A stretch of 64,000 bases of DNA from Pseudopedobacter sp035496935 (GCA_035496935.1 DATJED010000019.1:1-64000), one strand, 5' to 3'; counted from the first letter of the stretch, positions 35,244-43,724 are shown. Translations and numbers: made by a program. Notes: generated by a model not told the origin, from the sequence alone.

Positions 35244-36575
35244 ATGAGAGATCCATTAAATATCATCAAAGTTAGAAACGCTAACGAACCCGAATTTTTA
35301 CAAGCAGTAACAGAGGTGGCAGAATCAATTTTCCCGTTCATCGAGCAAACTCCTGTTTATAGAGACAACAAGATTTTTGAAAGAATGGTTGAACCTGAAA
35401 GGGCAATTATTTTTAGAGTGCCATGGTTAACAGATAAAGGTGAGGTAGAAGTAAACAGGGGCTACCGTGTACAAATGAACAGCGCAATTGGACCATATAA
35501 AGGTGGTTTGCGTTTTCATCCTTCGGTAACCTTAAGCGTTTTAAAATTCTTGGCTTTTGAACAAGTATTTAAAAATAGCCTTACAGGTTTGCCTATGGGC
35601 GGCGGTAAAGGAGGTTCTGATTTTGATCCGAAAGGAAAGTCGGATAACGAAGTGATGCGCTTTTGCCAAAGTTTTATGACAGAGTTATACCGCCATGTAG
35701 GTGCAGATATTGATATTCCTGCCGGCGATATTGGAGTAGGAAAGCGTGAGATAGGTTATCTTTTTGGCCAATATAAAAGAATAAAAGGCGAATTTACCGG
35801 AGTACTTACTGGTAAAGGGTCTGAGTGGGGCGGTAGCCATATACGTCCGGAAGCTACTGGTTACGGACTAATTTATTTTGTTGAGGAGATTCTGAAAACG
35901 CAAAATGAAACCCTTAAAGACAAAGTTGTTACGGTTTCTGGTTCTGGGAATGTAGCGCAGTTTGCCGTAGAAAAGTGTATAGAGAAAGGCGCCAAGGTTG
36001 TTACGATGTCGGATTCAGAAGGATTTATCCACGATCCGAACGGGATTGATGCAGAGAAGTTAGCTTTCATAAGAAATTTAAAAGATGTAGAACGCGGCCG
36101 GATTAAAGAATATGCAAGGCGGTTCCCCGGTGTTACGTTTTACGCAAATGAAAGACCTTGGAAAATCAAATGTGATATCGCTTTGCCAAACGCCACCCAA
36201 AATGAACTAAATTTAGAAGATGCTTCTAAGCTGATCACAAATGGGTGTATATGCGTGGCCGAAGGTGCAAATATGCCATGTACGCCAGAAGCAGTAAATG
36301 CTTTTAATTCGTCAAACATTTTTTATGCTCCTGGTAAAGCATCCAATGCAGGCGGAGTTGCGGTTTCTGGGTTAGAAATGTCGCAAAATTCGCAAAGATT
36401 TTCATGGAGTCGCCAAGAGGTAGATGATAAATTGAAAAAAGTGATGAAGGATATTCATGACATCTGCGTTAAGTATGGTAAAGATGAAACAGGTAGGGTT
36501 AATTATGAAAAAGGCGCTAATATTGGTGGCTTTGTTAAAATTGCGGATGCAATGCTGGCACAAGGTTTAGTTTAA
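35244..36575 (+). CDS. gdhA: Glutamate dehydrogenase, NADP-type hexameric
   Basis: 443 residues, as expected for the small hexameric GDH. Substrate-binding and catalytic blocks are RGYRVQMNSAIGPYKGGLRFHPSV and FKNSLTGLPMGGGKGGSDFDPKGKSD with the catalytic lysine, and DIPAGDIGVG. The dinucleotide fold has VVTVSGSGNVAQFAVEK. The last glycine-motif residues and the length suggest NADP(H), i.e. ammonia assimilation: 2-oxoglutarate + NH4+ to glutamate. It is a single gene with a good terminator. Confidence 0.95.
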   Translation: MRDPLNIIKVRNANEPEFLQAVTEVAESIFPFIEQTPVYRDNKIFERMVEPERAIIFRVPWLTDKGEVEVNRGYRVQMNSAIGPYKGGLRFHPSVTLSVLKFLAFEQVFKNSLTGLPMGGGKGGSDFDPKGKSDNEVMRFCQSFMTELYRHVGADIDIPAGDIGVGKREIGYLFGQYKRIKGEFTGVLTGKGSEWGGSHIRPEATGYGLIYFVEEILKTQNETLKDKVVTVSGSGNVAQFAVEKCIEKGAKVVTMSDSEGFIHDPNGIDAEKLAFIRNLKDVERGRIKEYARRFPGVTFYANERPWKIKCDIALPNATQNELNLEDASKLITNGCICVAEGANMPCTPEAVNAFNSSNIFYAPGKASNAGGVAVSGLEMSQNSQRFSWSRQEVDDKLKKVMKDIHDICVKYGKDETGRVNYEKGANIGGFVKIADAMLAQGLV

Positions 36576-36621
36576 TAACCTTTGGTTTTACGCTACAAGT
36601 GAAAAACTCTTTCATAAGTTT

Positions 36622-36658
36622 AAAACACCCAGGTCCTAAAATGGACTTGGGTGTTTTA
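36622..36658 (+). terminator. Terminator of gdhA
   Basis: ACACCCAGGTCC (36625-36636) pairs with GGACTTGGGTGT (36643-36654, one G-U), with A and T tracts outside. Confidence 0.9.
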
Positions 36659-36681
36659 TTTTAATCAGTGCGCTTGTTTAC

Positions 36682-37827
36682 TTACCTTTGATTAACGGCT
36701 ACAGGCAGCGGAGTCCCCTCATAACCATATACCCATCTTTTTTTGAGCCTCAAAAACCGTTTTTCAATATAAAGAAAAGAGAAGTAGCTCGTAAATATGG
36801 CAATTGCTAAAATTGTTAAAGAGGTTAAAATTTTTGCTAGCGCCACATGCTGTAAATTTCCAAAAATTACGTTTTCTAAATGCGGTTTTATAAATACATA
36901 TAATATCCAATGATAAACATATAAACCGTAAGAAATTTTTCCCAAAAAAGTCAATATTTTATGTGTGAAGAGTTGCTGAACGAAGCTTTTTTTTGGCGAT
37001 GCTATTGACAAAATCAAGGTACTCCCAAACAGAAGCGCAATTACTGTTAGTCCGAATTTCGCAAAGTATGGATTGCTAAAGTGTGGGTCTTGCGTTACAA
37101 TCAATACACCTAAGACATAAAGTAACGAAATATAAAAAACAGGGATAGTCCATTTCTGTAGCAAAGCCCGACGATAGCGTATACCATAAGCTAGTAAAGC
37201 ACCAATAGAAAGGCTATCTAATCTAGAACTGGTAGCTACATAATATCCGATATTTTCACTTTCGTAAAAATAAAATCGGGAAATGGGCGCCAGAACGACA
37301 AAACCGAGAAATAAGTAGGGCAACCATTTATTTTTTAGATATCGGATAATAAATGGGAAAAACAGATAAAATTGTTCTTCGATTGCCAAAGACCAAAAGT
37401 GATTTAAGGTATCTTTACCATCCGGAAAAACACCTTTAATAACATATCCCCAGTTTTGTAAATATGCCCAATAAGTCCATGAAGTAAAGCTTACTGTATT
37501 GATTTTGAAATATATTTTTGGGATCAGAATAACTGCTAAAACTAAATAATAGAGGGGAAAAATCCGCAATATCCGTTTAATCCAGAAATTAGAAAAGTAA
37601 TGGGGAGTATCCTTGCTCTCTAAGAGTACGCCGGTAATTAAAAAGCCAGAAAGTACAAAGAATAAATCAACACCACACCAACCAAACATAAAATGGAACA
37701 TGTGGAACAAAATAACCAGTAAAATAGCTAAGCCCCGCAAACCGTCAAGCGCTAAAATGTGTTCTTTTGATCCTGTGTATTGGATATTTAGTTTTGGAAA
37801 AAGAAAATGCTGGATTTGGGTTAACAT
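36682..37827 (-). CDS. Acyltransferase 3 family membrane protein (OafA/YrhL type)
   Basis: 381 residues with about ten transmembrane segments. The N-terminal LALDGLRGLAILLVILFHM contains the conserved active-site His, followed by CGVDLFFVLSGFLITGVLLE and the RxxRIFPLYY motif (KRILRIFPLYYLV). FWSLAIEEQFYLFFPFI is also diagnostic. These enzymes O-acetylate or otherwise acylate sugars of lipopolysaccharide, exopolysaccharide or glycolipid at the inner membrane. The acceptor is unknown. It converges with gdhA and lies 52 bp downstream of the DUF721 gene on the same strand. Confidence 0.9.
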   Translation of the reverse strand: MLTQIQHFLFPKLNIQYTGSKEHILALDGLRGLAILLVILFHMFHFMFGWCGVDLFFVLSGFLITGVLLESKDTPHYFSNFWIKRILRIFPLYYLVLAVILIPKIYFKINTVSFTSWTYWAYLQNWGYVIKGVFPDGKDTLNHFWSLAIEEQFYLFFPFIIRYLKNKWLPYLFLGFVVLAPISRFYFYESENIGYYVATSSRLDSLSIGALLAYGIRYRRALLQKWTIPVFYISLLYVLGVLIVTQDPHFSNPYFAKFGLTVIALLFGSTLILSIASPKKSFVQQLFTHKILTFLGKISYGLYVYHWILYVFIKPHLENVIFGNLQHVALAKILTSLTILAIAIFTSYFSFLYIEKRFLRLKKRWVYGYEGTPLPVAVNQR

Positions 37828-37879
37828 TTTACTTTATACGGGCTTTGCTGATTTTGGTTTTAGTGCGAGATCCCGTTCA

Positions 37880-38170
37880 TCAAAGAAAAATAATCTCTGA
37901 AACAACCTCGCTGCCCGCTTTCTCATTTAAATTACTGATAATCTGACTGCGCATAATGGTGAGTTCGTTTTTCACCACTGAGGATTCAATACGTACAAAA
38001 AGTTTTTTTTCTCTGATAAAAATCTCTTTGGTGCGGTTTGCTACAGCTTTGCCAACAACAGCTTCCCAAGATTCTACAGCCTGCGTTTCATCAAATTTAT
38101 TTTTTAACCTGTAAACCTTAAGCATCTGGTCCATTGCCTGCTTTAATGTTTTGTCGTTATCTCTACTCAT
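37880..38170 (-). CDS. DUF721 protein (DciA-like)
   Basis: 96 residues. The whole protein is a DUF721/DciA-type domain: LKQAMDQMLKVYRLKNKFDETQAVESWEAVVGKAVANRTKEIFIREKKLFVRIESSVVKNEL. DciA proteins help load the replicative helicase in bacteria lacking DnaC. The start codon overlaps the 3' end of recF by 8 bp (ATGAGTAG), so translation is probably coupled. Confidence 0.88.
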   Translation of the reverse strand: MSRDNDKTLKQAMDQMLKVYRLKNKFDETQAVESWEAVVGKAVANRTKEIFIREKKLFVRIESSVVKNELTIMRSQIISNLNEKAGSEVVSEIIFL

Positions 38171-39269
38171 GATTTACAATGCTATTTTGTATGTCAAACA
38201 AATTTAAGTTGACTTTAATAGACGCGAATATACGTTTAACCCTTTCTGCGTTGGTATCCGTAATAAACAATTGCCCAAAATCATCTTCTGAGACCATCTT
38301 CATCAGTTTGGTAATGCGCAAATCATCTAATTTATCAAAAATATCATCAAGTAACAATAAAGGTTTAAACCCTTTCTGTTGATATATAAAAGAGTACTTT
38401 GCCAGCTTTAAAGCTATTAAAAACGATTTTTGTTGCCCTTGCGATCCAAACTTTTTCAAGGGCATATGCTCATGTACCTGAAATACCAAATCATCCCGGT
38501 GGATGCCTTGTGTAGTACGCTGTAAAATTCGATCTTTCTCTAAATTCTGCTTTAACAGGCTTGCAAAGTCTTTGTTCAACAGTGGAGATTCGTAAATTAG
38601 GCTTACGCTTTCAGCTTCATCGGTTAGGTATTTATAATGTTGATCAAACACCGGCGTAAAAACCTGCATAAACGATTGCCTTTTGTCAAAAATTTTGGTT
38701 CCGGAGGTAACCAGTTGGTCATCAAAAATGTCCAATAATGCCGGATCGTATTTTCCAGTATCAGCTATTTGCTTAAGTAGCGCATTCCGGTTTAGTAAAA
38801 CCTTGTTATAGGTAATCAATTCGTCCAGATAATTGGCATCTGTTAAAGAAATTACGGTATCAACAAATTTCCTGCGTTCTTCACTTCCCTCTAAAATCAA
38901 GGAGGTATCATTTGGTGATATCATTACCAGTGGAAAAAGCCCAATATGATCCGCCAAACGCTGGTATTCTTTTTTGTTCCGTTTAAACTGCTTTTTCTGA
39001 TTTTTTTTAACGCCACAGGCAATCATCTCCTCGCTGTTGTTTTTATCAAAAACGCCCTGCAACATAAATAAATCTCGGTCCTGCTTTATTTGCTGGCTAT
39101 CAATTGGGTTAAAATAGCTTTTGCATAAAGAAAGATAGTGTATTGCATCTAACAAATTGGTTTTTCCCGCTCCATTGTTTCCGGTAAAAGCGTTTGCGCC
39201 ATCAATAAAATTTAGCTCTGCCTCATCGTAACTTTTAAAGTTTACCAGCGTAATTTTCTTCAGATACAT
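38163..39269 (-). CDS. recF: DNA replication/repair protein RecF
   Basis: 368 residues. It starts LKKITLVNFKSYDEAELNF and has the Walker A motif GNNGAGKTNLLDAIHYLSL, then the SMC-like middle region, the signature FGSQGQQKSFLIALKLAK and Walker B KPLLLLDDIFDKLD, with the D-loop and ITDTN. RecF with RecOR loads RecA at gaps. The gene is the first of a recF-DUF721 pair. No dnaA or dnaN is adjacent, so there is no sign of a replication origin here. Confidence 0.95.
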   Translation of the reverse strand: MYLKKITLVNFKSYDEAELNFIDGANAFTGNNGAGKTNLLDAIHYLSLCKSYFNPIDSQQIKQDRDLFMLQGVFDKNNSEEMIACGVKKNQKKQFKRNKKEYQRLADHIGLFPLVMISPNDTSLILEGSEERRKFVDTVISLTDANYLDELITYNKVLLNRNALLKQIADTGKYDPALLDIFDDQLVTSGTKIFDKRQSFMQVFTPVFDQHYKYLTDEAESVSLIYESPLLNKDFASLLKQNLEKDRILQRTTQGIHRDDLVFQVHEHMPLKKFGSQGQQKSFLIALKLAKYSFIYQQKGFKPLLLLDDIFDKLDDLRITKLMKMVSEDDFGQLFITDTNAERVKRIFASIKVNLNLFDIQNSIVNHE

Positions 39270-39408
39270 TGCGCTAATTTAGGAAATAGGGACTGGATAA
39301 TTTGCCGAAAGCTTTTTTATCGCTAAAAAATTAAAAATATATTTTAAAAATAAGGCTATATTAAGCGTTAAAAGCTGTTTAGTGTATTATCTAACAATAT
39401 TTTAGTTA

Positions 39409-39443
39409 TTTGGTTGTTGTTTTTAACTAAAACACTATTTTTG
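39409..39443 (+). promoter_or_regulatory. Promoter of the TPR protein gene
   Basis: -33 TTTG (39409-39412), 23-bp spacer, -7 TATTTTTG (39436-39443). The ATG is 22 bp downstream. Confidence 0.7.
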
Positions 39444-39465
39444 CAATCTTTAATAGAACCCTAAA

Positions 39466-40140
39466 ATGTCGAATACAGGAAACAATCAATCATCAAACTT
39501 TACATCACCAATGGATAAAACCGGCGATTTTATACAAGAAAATAAAAAAAGTCTTATCGTAATTGCCGCTACAATAGTAGGATTGGTAGTGTTGTTTTTT
39601 GCATATCAAAAATTTTATTTAGCGCCACGCGAAACTGAGGCTATAAACCAAATGTACAAAGCGCAAGCTTATTGGGAACAAAAAGATTGGGATAAAGCAA
39701 TTAAAGGAGACGGTAATTTCCCGGGATTTGAAACGATAATCGAAAAATACGACAATACAAAATCAGCTAATTTAGCGTATTACTACCTAGGTATAGCTTA
39801 TCTTAACAAAGGTGAGTACCAAAAAGCGGCCGAAAGTTTAACAAATTATAATGGCTCTGATGCCATTATAGCTCCGGAAGCATTAGGCGCAGCAGGTGAT
39901 GCTTATGTCGAACTTAAAGACTACGACCAAGCAATTACCTTTTATAAAAAGGCAAGTTCAAAAGGAGATAACCTTTTTGCAGCACCTATTTATCTTAAAA
40001 AGCTAGGTCTGGTTTACGAGGAGCAAAAAGACTTTAAAGCAGCGGTTGATACTTACACTAAAATTAAAACAGATTATCCTGAAAGCACAGTTGCAGGTAC
40101 AATTGATATGTATATTGCAAGGGCAGAAGGTAAATTGTAA
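39466..40140 (+). CDS. Membrane-anchored tetratricopeptide-repeat protein
   Basis: 224 residues. A ~28-residue polar N-terminus is followed by one transmembrane helix (SLIVIAATIVGLVVLFFAY, residues ~29-47) and a periplasm-facing TPR solenoid: ANLAYYYLGIAYLNKGEYQKAAESL, APEALGAAGDAYVELKDYDQAITFYKKAS and KKLGLVYEEQKDFKAAVDTYTKI. The layout (single helix plus TPR) recalls YfgM, a SecYEG/chaperone-associated protein, but sequence identity cannot be judged here. It is followed by a terminator and ribH. Confidence 0.75.
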   Translation: MSNTGNNQSSNFTSPMDKTGDFIQENKKSLIVIAATIVGLVVLFFAYQKFYLAPRETEAINQMYKAQAYWEQKDWDKAIKGDGNFPGFETIIEKYDNTKSANLAYYYLGIAYLNKGEYQKAAESLTNYNGSDAIIAPEALGAAGDAYVELKDYDQAITFYKKASSKGDNLFAAPIYLKKLGLVYEEQKDFKAAVDTYTKIKTDYPESTVAGTIDMYIARAEGKL

Positions 40141-40162
40141 TTTATTAGAATGTTAAAAATAT

Positions 40163-40194
40163 AAAGGTTAGTTGAAAACAGCTAGCCTTTTTTT
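40163..40194 (+). terminator. Strong terminator between the TPR gene and ribH
   Basis: AAGGTTAGTTG (40164-40174) pairs with CAGCTAGCCTT (40179-40189; two G-U pairs) around AAAA, then a long T-run. It ends only 10 bp before the ribH start codon. Confidence 0.88.
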
Positions 40195-40204
40195 ATGTGA
40201 AATT

Positions 40205-40693
40205 ATGGCATCAAATCTTAAAAACCTTTCAGATTTTTCTCACACTACTGTACCATCAGGCAGACCTTACAAATTTGGAATTATTGTTGCCGCCTGGAAT
40301 GCGGAAGTTACTAGTGCACTTTACCGTGGCGCTTATGATTCTTTAATCAGCAATCAGGTTGAGGAACAAAATATAGTTTCTGTTGAAGTTGCGGGTAGTT
40401 ACGAGTTAATTGCCGGTGCCGATTTAATGTTAAGCAATACAAAAGTTGATGCGGTAATTTGTTTAGGATGCGTTATCCAGGGTGAAACCAAACATTTTGA
40501 TTTTATTTGTAACGCCGTAGCAAACGGTTTGGCAAACGTTGGTATTAAACATACAAAGCCGGTTATATTTGGTGTGCTAACCACCGATAACCAACAACAG
40601 GCCTTGGATAGGGCAGGTGGCAAACATGGTAATAAAGGAGATGAAGCGGCGGTAACAGCAATAAAGATGGCTGCTTTTACCTCTGAACTTTAA
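40205..40693 (+). CDS. ribH: 6,7-dimethyl-8-ribityllumazine synthase
   Basis: 162 residues from ATG 40205. An in-frame TTG at 40172 lies inside the terminator and is rejected. Family landmarks are FGIIVAAWNAEVTSALYRGA, VEVAGSYELI, DAVICLGCVIQGETKHFDFI and VIFGVLTTDNQQQALDRAGGKHGNKG. RibH condenses the ribityl-aminouracil and dihydroxybutanone phosphate to lumazine, the penultimate step of riboflavin synthesis. No FMN riboswitch is visible. The gene sits immediately after a strong terminator with no obvious promoter of its own, so expression may depend on read-through. Confidence 0.94.
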   Translation: MASNLKNLSDFSHTTVPSGRPYKFGIIVAAWNAEVTSALYRGAYDSLISNQVEEQNIVSVEVAGSYELIAGADLMLSNTKVDAVICLGCVIQGETKHFDFICNAVANGLANVGIKHTKPVIFGVLTTDNQQQALDRAGGKHGNKGDEAAVTAIKMAAFTSEL

Positions 40694-40796
40694 CCTGCGC
40701 ACTGTCAATTTAATTTATGTAAATTAGTTTTCCGAAACATATTTGTTTTATCCTCGTAATAATGTTTGTCTATTAAATACGTTAATTATAAAAAAA

Positions 40797-40916
40797 ATGA
40801 AAAAGTTAATCTTCGTTATGCTCTCGGTAATGATTTTAGGTACTGTTTTACAATCTTGCAGTTCTAAATTATGCCCTGCTTATAGCTCATATCCCGAGTC
40901 GAGAGGAAGACGTTAA
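40797..40916 (+). CDS. Very small lipoprotein (39 residues)
   Basis: The frame encodes MKKLIFVML...TVLQSC followed by SSKLCPAYSSYPESRGRR. There is a basic N-terminus, a hydrophobic core and a lipobox (VLQSC), with Cys at residue 22. The mature peptide is only ~18 residues and contains a second cysteine in LCPAYS. The length and order of a lipoprotein signal argue for a real gene, although it is shorter than most ORF cut-offs. Function unknown. It sits between ribH and the bacilliredoxin gene. Confidence 0.65.
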   Translation: MKKLIFVMLSVMILGTVLQSCSSKLCPAYSSYPESRGRR

Positions 40917-40948
40917 TCTTATTTCTCCCTTTTTATTTAATAAAATTT

Positions 40949-41011
40949 ATGAAAAAGAGTTTCCTTTATGGTTTGTTCTGCATGATTTTAATCTCATGTT
41001 CAGTAACATAA
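40949..41011 (+). pseudogene. Truncated lipoprotein-like reading frame
   Basis: 20 codons, MKKSFLYGLFCMILISCSVT, have the shape of a lipoprotein signal with a lipobox (LISC), then a stop. The following ~200 bp contain no continuation in the same frame. It looks like a lipoprotein gene that was broken by mutation, possibly related to the 39-residue lipoprotein just upstream. Confidence 0.4.
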
Positions 41012-41211
41012 ACCCGGCAACAGATATTCGATAAAATATAAAAACCCGGTGGCTAAAAATTAAAACTCGGCAAAACGTTATTTTGAGTTTGGTTTCCATA
41101 AAAAAACCGCAAAACCGGTGTTCCAAAAACAAATATCGACGGACAAACTACTATTTATTTTCCCGTGGCAAAGATTTTGAAGAAGGTTGATAAAGATATA
41201 TTTTTAAAACC
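41012..41211. other. Gap with possible decayed coding sequence
   Basis: A lysine-rich stretch (about 41098-41190) reads as broken peptide fragments in two frames. No protein family could be assigned. Confidence 0.25.
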
Positions 41212-41541
41212 ATGAATTGGATTACACTTGATAATACAGAACAGTTAAACAGTATTAAAGCAGATACTGGATACAGCGTAATTTTTAAACATAGCACCCG
41301 TTGTTCTATTAGTATGATGGCGAAAAGAAGGGTTGATATGGATTTGGATGATTTGCCTGAAGCTGTAAAACCTTATTTCTTGGATTTAATTGCCAACAGA
41401 GCGCTATCAAACCAAATTGCGGAACTTTTCCAAGTTCATCATGAATCTCCGCAACTGCTATTGATTAAAGATGGCGAATGCATTTTGGATCAATCTCATG
41501 GAGATATATCAATTGAAGAAACTTTAGAAGTTATAAAATAG
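41212..41541 (+). CDS. Monothiol bacilliredoxin, YtxJ/BrxC family
   Basis: 109 residues. The thioredoxin-like core has FKHSTRCSISMMAKRR with the single active-site cysteine Cys31 (TRCSIS, comparable to TCPIS in Bacillus YtxJ), then the cis-Pro segment HHESPQLLLIKDGE and the C-terminal helix. Bacilliredoxins remove bacillithiol from oxidised proteins. The presence of this family implies that the organism makes bacillithiol. Cytoplasmic; single gene with its own terminator. Confidence 0.85.
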   Translation: MNWITLDNTEQLNSIKADTGYSVIFKHSTRCSISMMAKRRVDMDLDDLPEAVKPYFLDLIANRALSNQIAELFQVHHESPQLLLIKDGECILDQSHGDISIEETLEVIK

Positions 41542-41545
41542 GCAG

Positions 41546-41570
41546 AAAGCTCCCGAAAAGGAGCTTTTTT
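41546..41570 (+). terminator. Terminator of the bacilliredoxin gene
   Basis: AAAGCTCC, loop CGAAAA, GGAGCTTT followed by TTT. Confidence 0.85.
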
Positions 41571-41595
41571 ATTTGATGCCTTTTGTAGTATATAT

Positions 41596-42069
41596 TTAGC
41601 CAACAAATCCGTCTTTAAGCCCTTCTACCACATCTTTTTTTACTTCCTCATGTAGTTTACTTGCGCTTCGGCTATTTCCGGAATAACCGTGGTTCACTAA
41701 AACTAATCCATTAAAAATCGTTACCATTTCTCCGTCTAACATCGTAGTAACTAAATTGTTTTCCTTATCAGGATATTCGGTCCATTGGCTTTGAATTGAC
41801 CAACTATTCTCGTCTTTCTGGTAATTTGTTTTAATGCTGTTGATTCCTAAAAATTCGTCACGGTAATGTTGCGAATCGCTAACAGCGCCAATTTTATAAC
41901 CTGCAAATGTGGAAAGTATAGCGCCAATACCTATTAAATAAGGAAATGCAGCACTACGCTCTGATTTTGGGTTTTGTTTAAACATAGCCAAACCTATTAA
42001 GAAACCGAATATTAAACCCACTAATAAACCTGTGGTGCTGCCGGTGGTTTGTTTCTGTAATCCGCTCAT
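41596..42069 (-). CDS. Hypothetical protein with two N-terminal membrane helices
   Basis: 157 residues. Two hydrophobic segments (TGLLVGLIFGFLIGLAMF, ~residues 13-30, and AAFPYLIGIGAILSTFAGYKIG, ~40-61) precede a soluble, beta-rich C-terminal part. No family was recognised. Its start codon overlaps the miaA stop (TGATG), so translation is probably coupled to miaA. Confidence 0.6.
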   Translation of the reverse strand: MSGLQKQTTGSTTGLLVGLIFGFLIGLAMFKQNPKSERSAAFPYLIGIGAILSTFAGYKIGAVSDSQHYRDEFLGINSIKTNYQKDENSWSIQSQWTEYPDKENNLVTTMLDGEMVTIFNGLVLVNHGYSGNSRSASKLHEEVKKDVVEGLKDGFVG

Positions 42070-42986
42070 CAGTTAACGGGTAATTCTTGCGCTATAAAGC
42101 TGATGACTTTTTCGGTATCATTAGGCTCAAACCAAACAATCCCGTTATTTTTTTTAAACCAGGTAATTTGTCTTTTAGCAAAGTTTCGGGTGTTCTGTTT
42201 TAACTTTTCGATAGCTTCAGGTAACGTCCACTCGTTATTAAGGTATTTAAATATTTCAGAATAACCGACAGTTTTTAACGCATTAAGATGCTGATAAGCT
42301 TTTAACGATTCAACTTCTTTTACCAAACCTTCTTCAATCATTAAATCTACCCTATGATTAATGCGTTGATATAGTATTTCTCGATCGGTGTTTAAGCCGA
42401 TTAATACGATTTTGAAATCTCTGGGTTTAGTTTTTTTGTTGCGGAAGGAAGAAAACGTTCTACCTGTACTCAGGCAAACCTCCAAAGCTCTAATGACGCG
42501 TTGTGGGTTATGGATGTCCACTTCGGCAAAATAGGTTGGGTCCAGTTGTTTAAGTTCTGCTTGTAAAGGTTCAATTCCTTGGTTTAACAAACGTTGGTTT
42601 AATTCTTCACGCAATTCATCGGAAGCTCTTGGCAATTCGTCGAAACCATAAAGCACCGCATTAATGTACAGGCCAGATCCGCCGACCATTATCGCAACGT
42701 CTTTATTTTGGAAAATTTGATTTAAAACCGCTGTGGCCTGTTTTTCAAAATCGCCAACGTTAAAATCGTCAGTAATAGAGTGCGAATTTATAAAATGATG
42801 TTTAGCCTGTGCTAATTCTTGAGGCGAAGGTTTGGCGGTACCAATGCTCATCTCCTTAAAAAACTGGCGTGAATCAGCAGAAATTATTTCGGTGTTGAAA
42901 TGTTGTGCAAGCTCAATGGCTAACGCGGTTTTACCGATGGCTGTTGGTCCGGCTATAACAATAAGTGTTTTTTGATTGCTGTCCAT
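42069..42986 (-). CDS. miaA: tRNA dimethylallyltransferase
   Basis: 305 residues. P-loop GPTAIGKTALAIELA at the start, ISADSRQFFKEMSIGTAKP, HHFINSHSITDDFNVGDFEKQA, MVGGSGLYINAVLYG, STGRTFSSFR and KRQITWFKK near the C-terminus are all typical. MiaA adds the dimethylallyl group to A37 of tRNAs reading UNN codons. It is followed with a 1-bp overlap by a small membrane protein gene; copy B of repeat family 2 lies upstream. Confidence 0.95.
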   Translation of the reverse strand: MDSNQKTLIVIAGPTAIGKTALAIELAQHFNTEIISADSRQFFKEMSIGTAKPSPQELAQAKHHFINSHSITDDFNVGDFEKQATAVLNQIFQNKDVAIMVGGSGLYINAVLYGFDELPRASDELREELNQRLLNQGIEPLQAELKQLDPTYFAEVDIHNPQRVIRALEVCLSTGRTFSSFRNKKTKPRDFKIVLIGLNTDREILYQRINHRVDLMIEEGLVKEVESLKAYQHLNALKTVGYSEIFKYLNNEWTLPEAIEKLKQNTRNFAKRQITWFKKNNGIVWFEPNDTEKVISFIAQELPVN

Positions 42987-42989
42987 ATT

Positions 42990-43102
42990 TAGCTATGAGT
43001 ATTGAGATATGAGAAGTGAGACTGATTGCATAATGGTTATTCTCTCATTCAACTCCTCTCTCTTTCAATCCTTCCCAGCACTAATGAACCAGTGAACTTC
43101 TA
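42990..43102. repeat. Dispersed repeat family 2, copy B
   Basis: It contains TATTGAGATATGAGA, GACTGATTGCATAATGGTTAT and CTAATGAACCAGTGAACTTCTA (43081-43102), matching copy A at 21 of 22 positions in the last block. Its end supplies the stop codon of the gene at 43100-43720. Confidence 0.7.
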
Positions 43103-43720
43103 GTCCCTATCGTCGTAATCGTTGTCCGAGTCAGAAAAATCACCGGCAAAATCGTCATCGCTGTTTTCTTCTTCCTCTGTTTCATCATCGCCTTCGGTAT
43201 CGGTATTTAAGCCATCTAATTCGTCATCGCCGGCAATAGCAATGTCGTTATCATCTATTAAATCTTCCTCATCATCGCCAACGTAATCATCGTCGGGAGC
43301 AATAAATGGTACAAATATTTTTGGTGCTTCGCCAACAGCTTTAAATAAGCTTGGAAATTCTTTTGTAGGGTCGTTATCTAAAATTTTAATAAGCTCTACA
43401 TGAAATTCGTAGGGTTTTTCAAAGTTGTAGATGTAATAAAATTTTTGATGTGGATCGTCGATAAATCTACTCAGTTTTGAGTTTTCGATGAGTGCAACGC
43501 CGTTATCGATTTTGCGTTGATTGGGCAGATATGCCAATTCTTCATTTTTAATCCATTGGTCGTTACTTACGTAAAAAGACGAGGCTTTTTCCGGGTCATA
43601 ACCTATTTGGTTCAGAAAGAAAAAATGAAGGTCCTTAAAAGTTTGGTTTGATTTGATATCAATTTCACGGATTACTTCGTCATAATCCTCAAAACTTATC
43701 CTAAATCTATATACTGCCAT
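43100..43720 (-). CDS. pRiA4b ORF-3-like protein with acidic tail
   Basis: 206 residues. The N-terminal ~130 residues match the PRiA4_ORF3 domain (PF07929): YRFRISFEDYDEVIREIDIKSNQTFKDLHFFFLNQIGYD and a later FHVELIKIL. The last ~70 residues are extremely acidic (long runs of Asp and Glu) and end DNDYDDRD. The family was first seen as a plasmid ORF and is often annotated as an IS1096 passenger, but no transposase is present here and a chromosomal cytoplasmic role is likely. Function unknown. The acidic tail suggests binding to a basic partner. Confidence 0.8.
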   Translation of the reverse strand: MAVYRFRISFEDYDEVIREIDIKSNQTFKDLHFFFLNQIGYDPEKASSFYVSNDQWIKNEELAYLPNQRKIDNGVALIENSKLSRFIDDPHQKFYYIYNFEKPYEFHVELIKILDNDPTKEFPSLFKAVGEAPKIFVPFIAPDDDYVGDDEEDLIDDNDIAIAGDDELDGLNTDTEGDDETEEEENSDDDFAGDFSDSDNDYDDRD

Positions 43721-43724
43721 TTTG

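Noticed and set aside
38163..39269. Replication origin near recF
   Set aside because: No dnaA, dnaN or DnaA-box cluster was seen; recF alone is not evidence of an origin.
40205..40693. FMN riboswitch before ribH
   Set aside because: Only 10 bp separate the terminator from the start codon and no FMN aptamer consensus was found upstream.
43100..43720. Mobile element because of the pRiA4/IS1096-passenger annotation
   Set aside because: There is no transposase or terminal inverted repeat; the family is common as a chromosomal gene.
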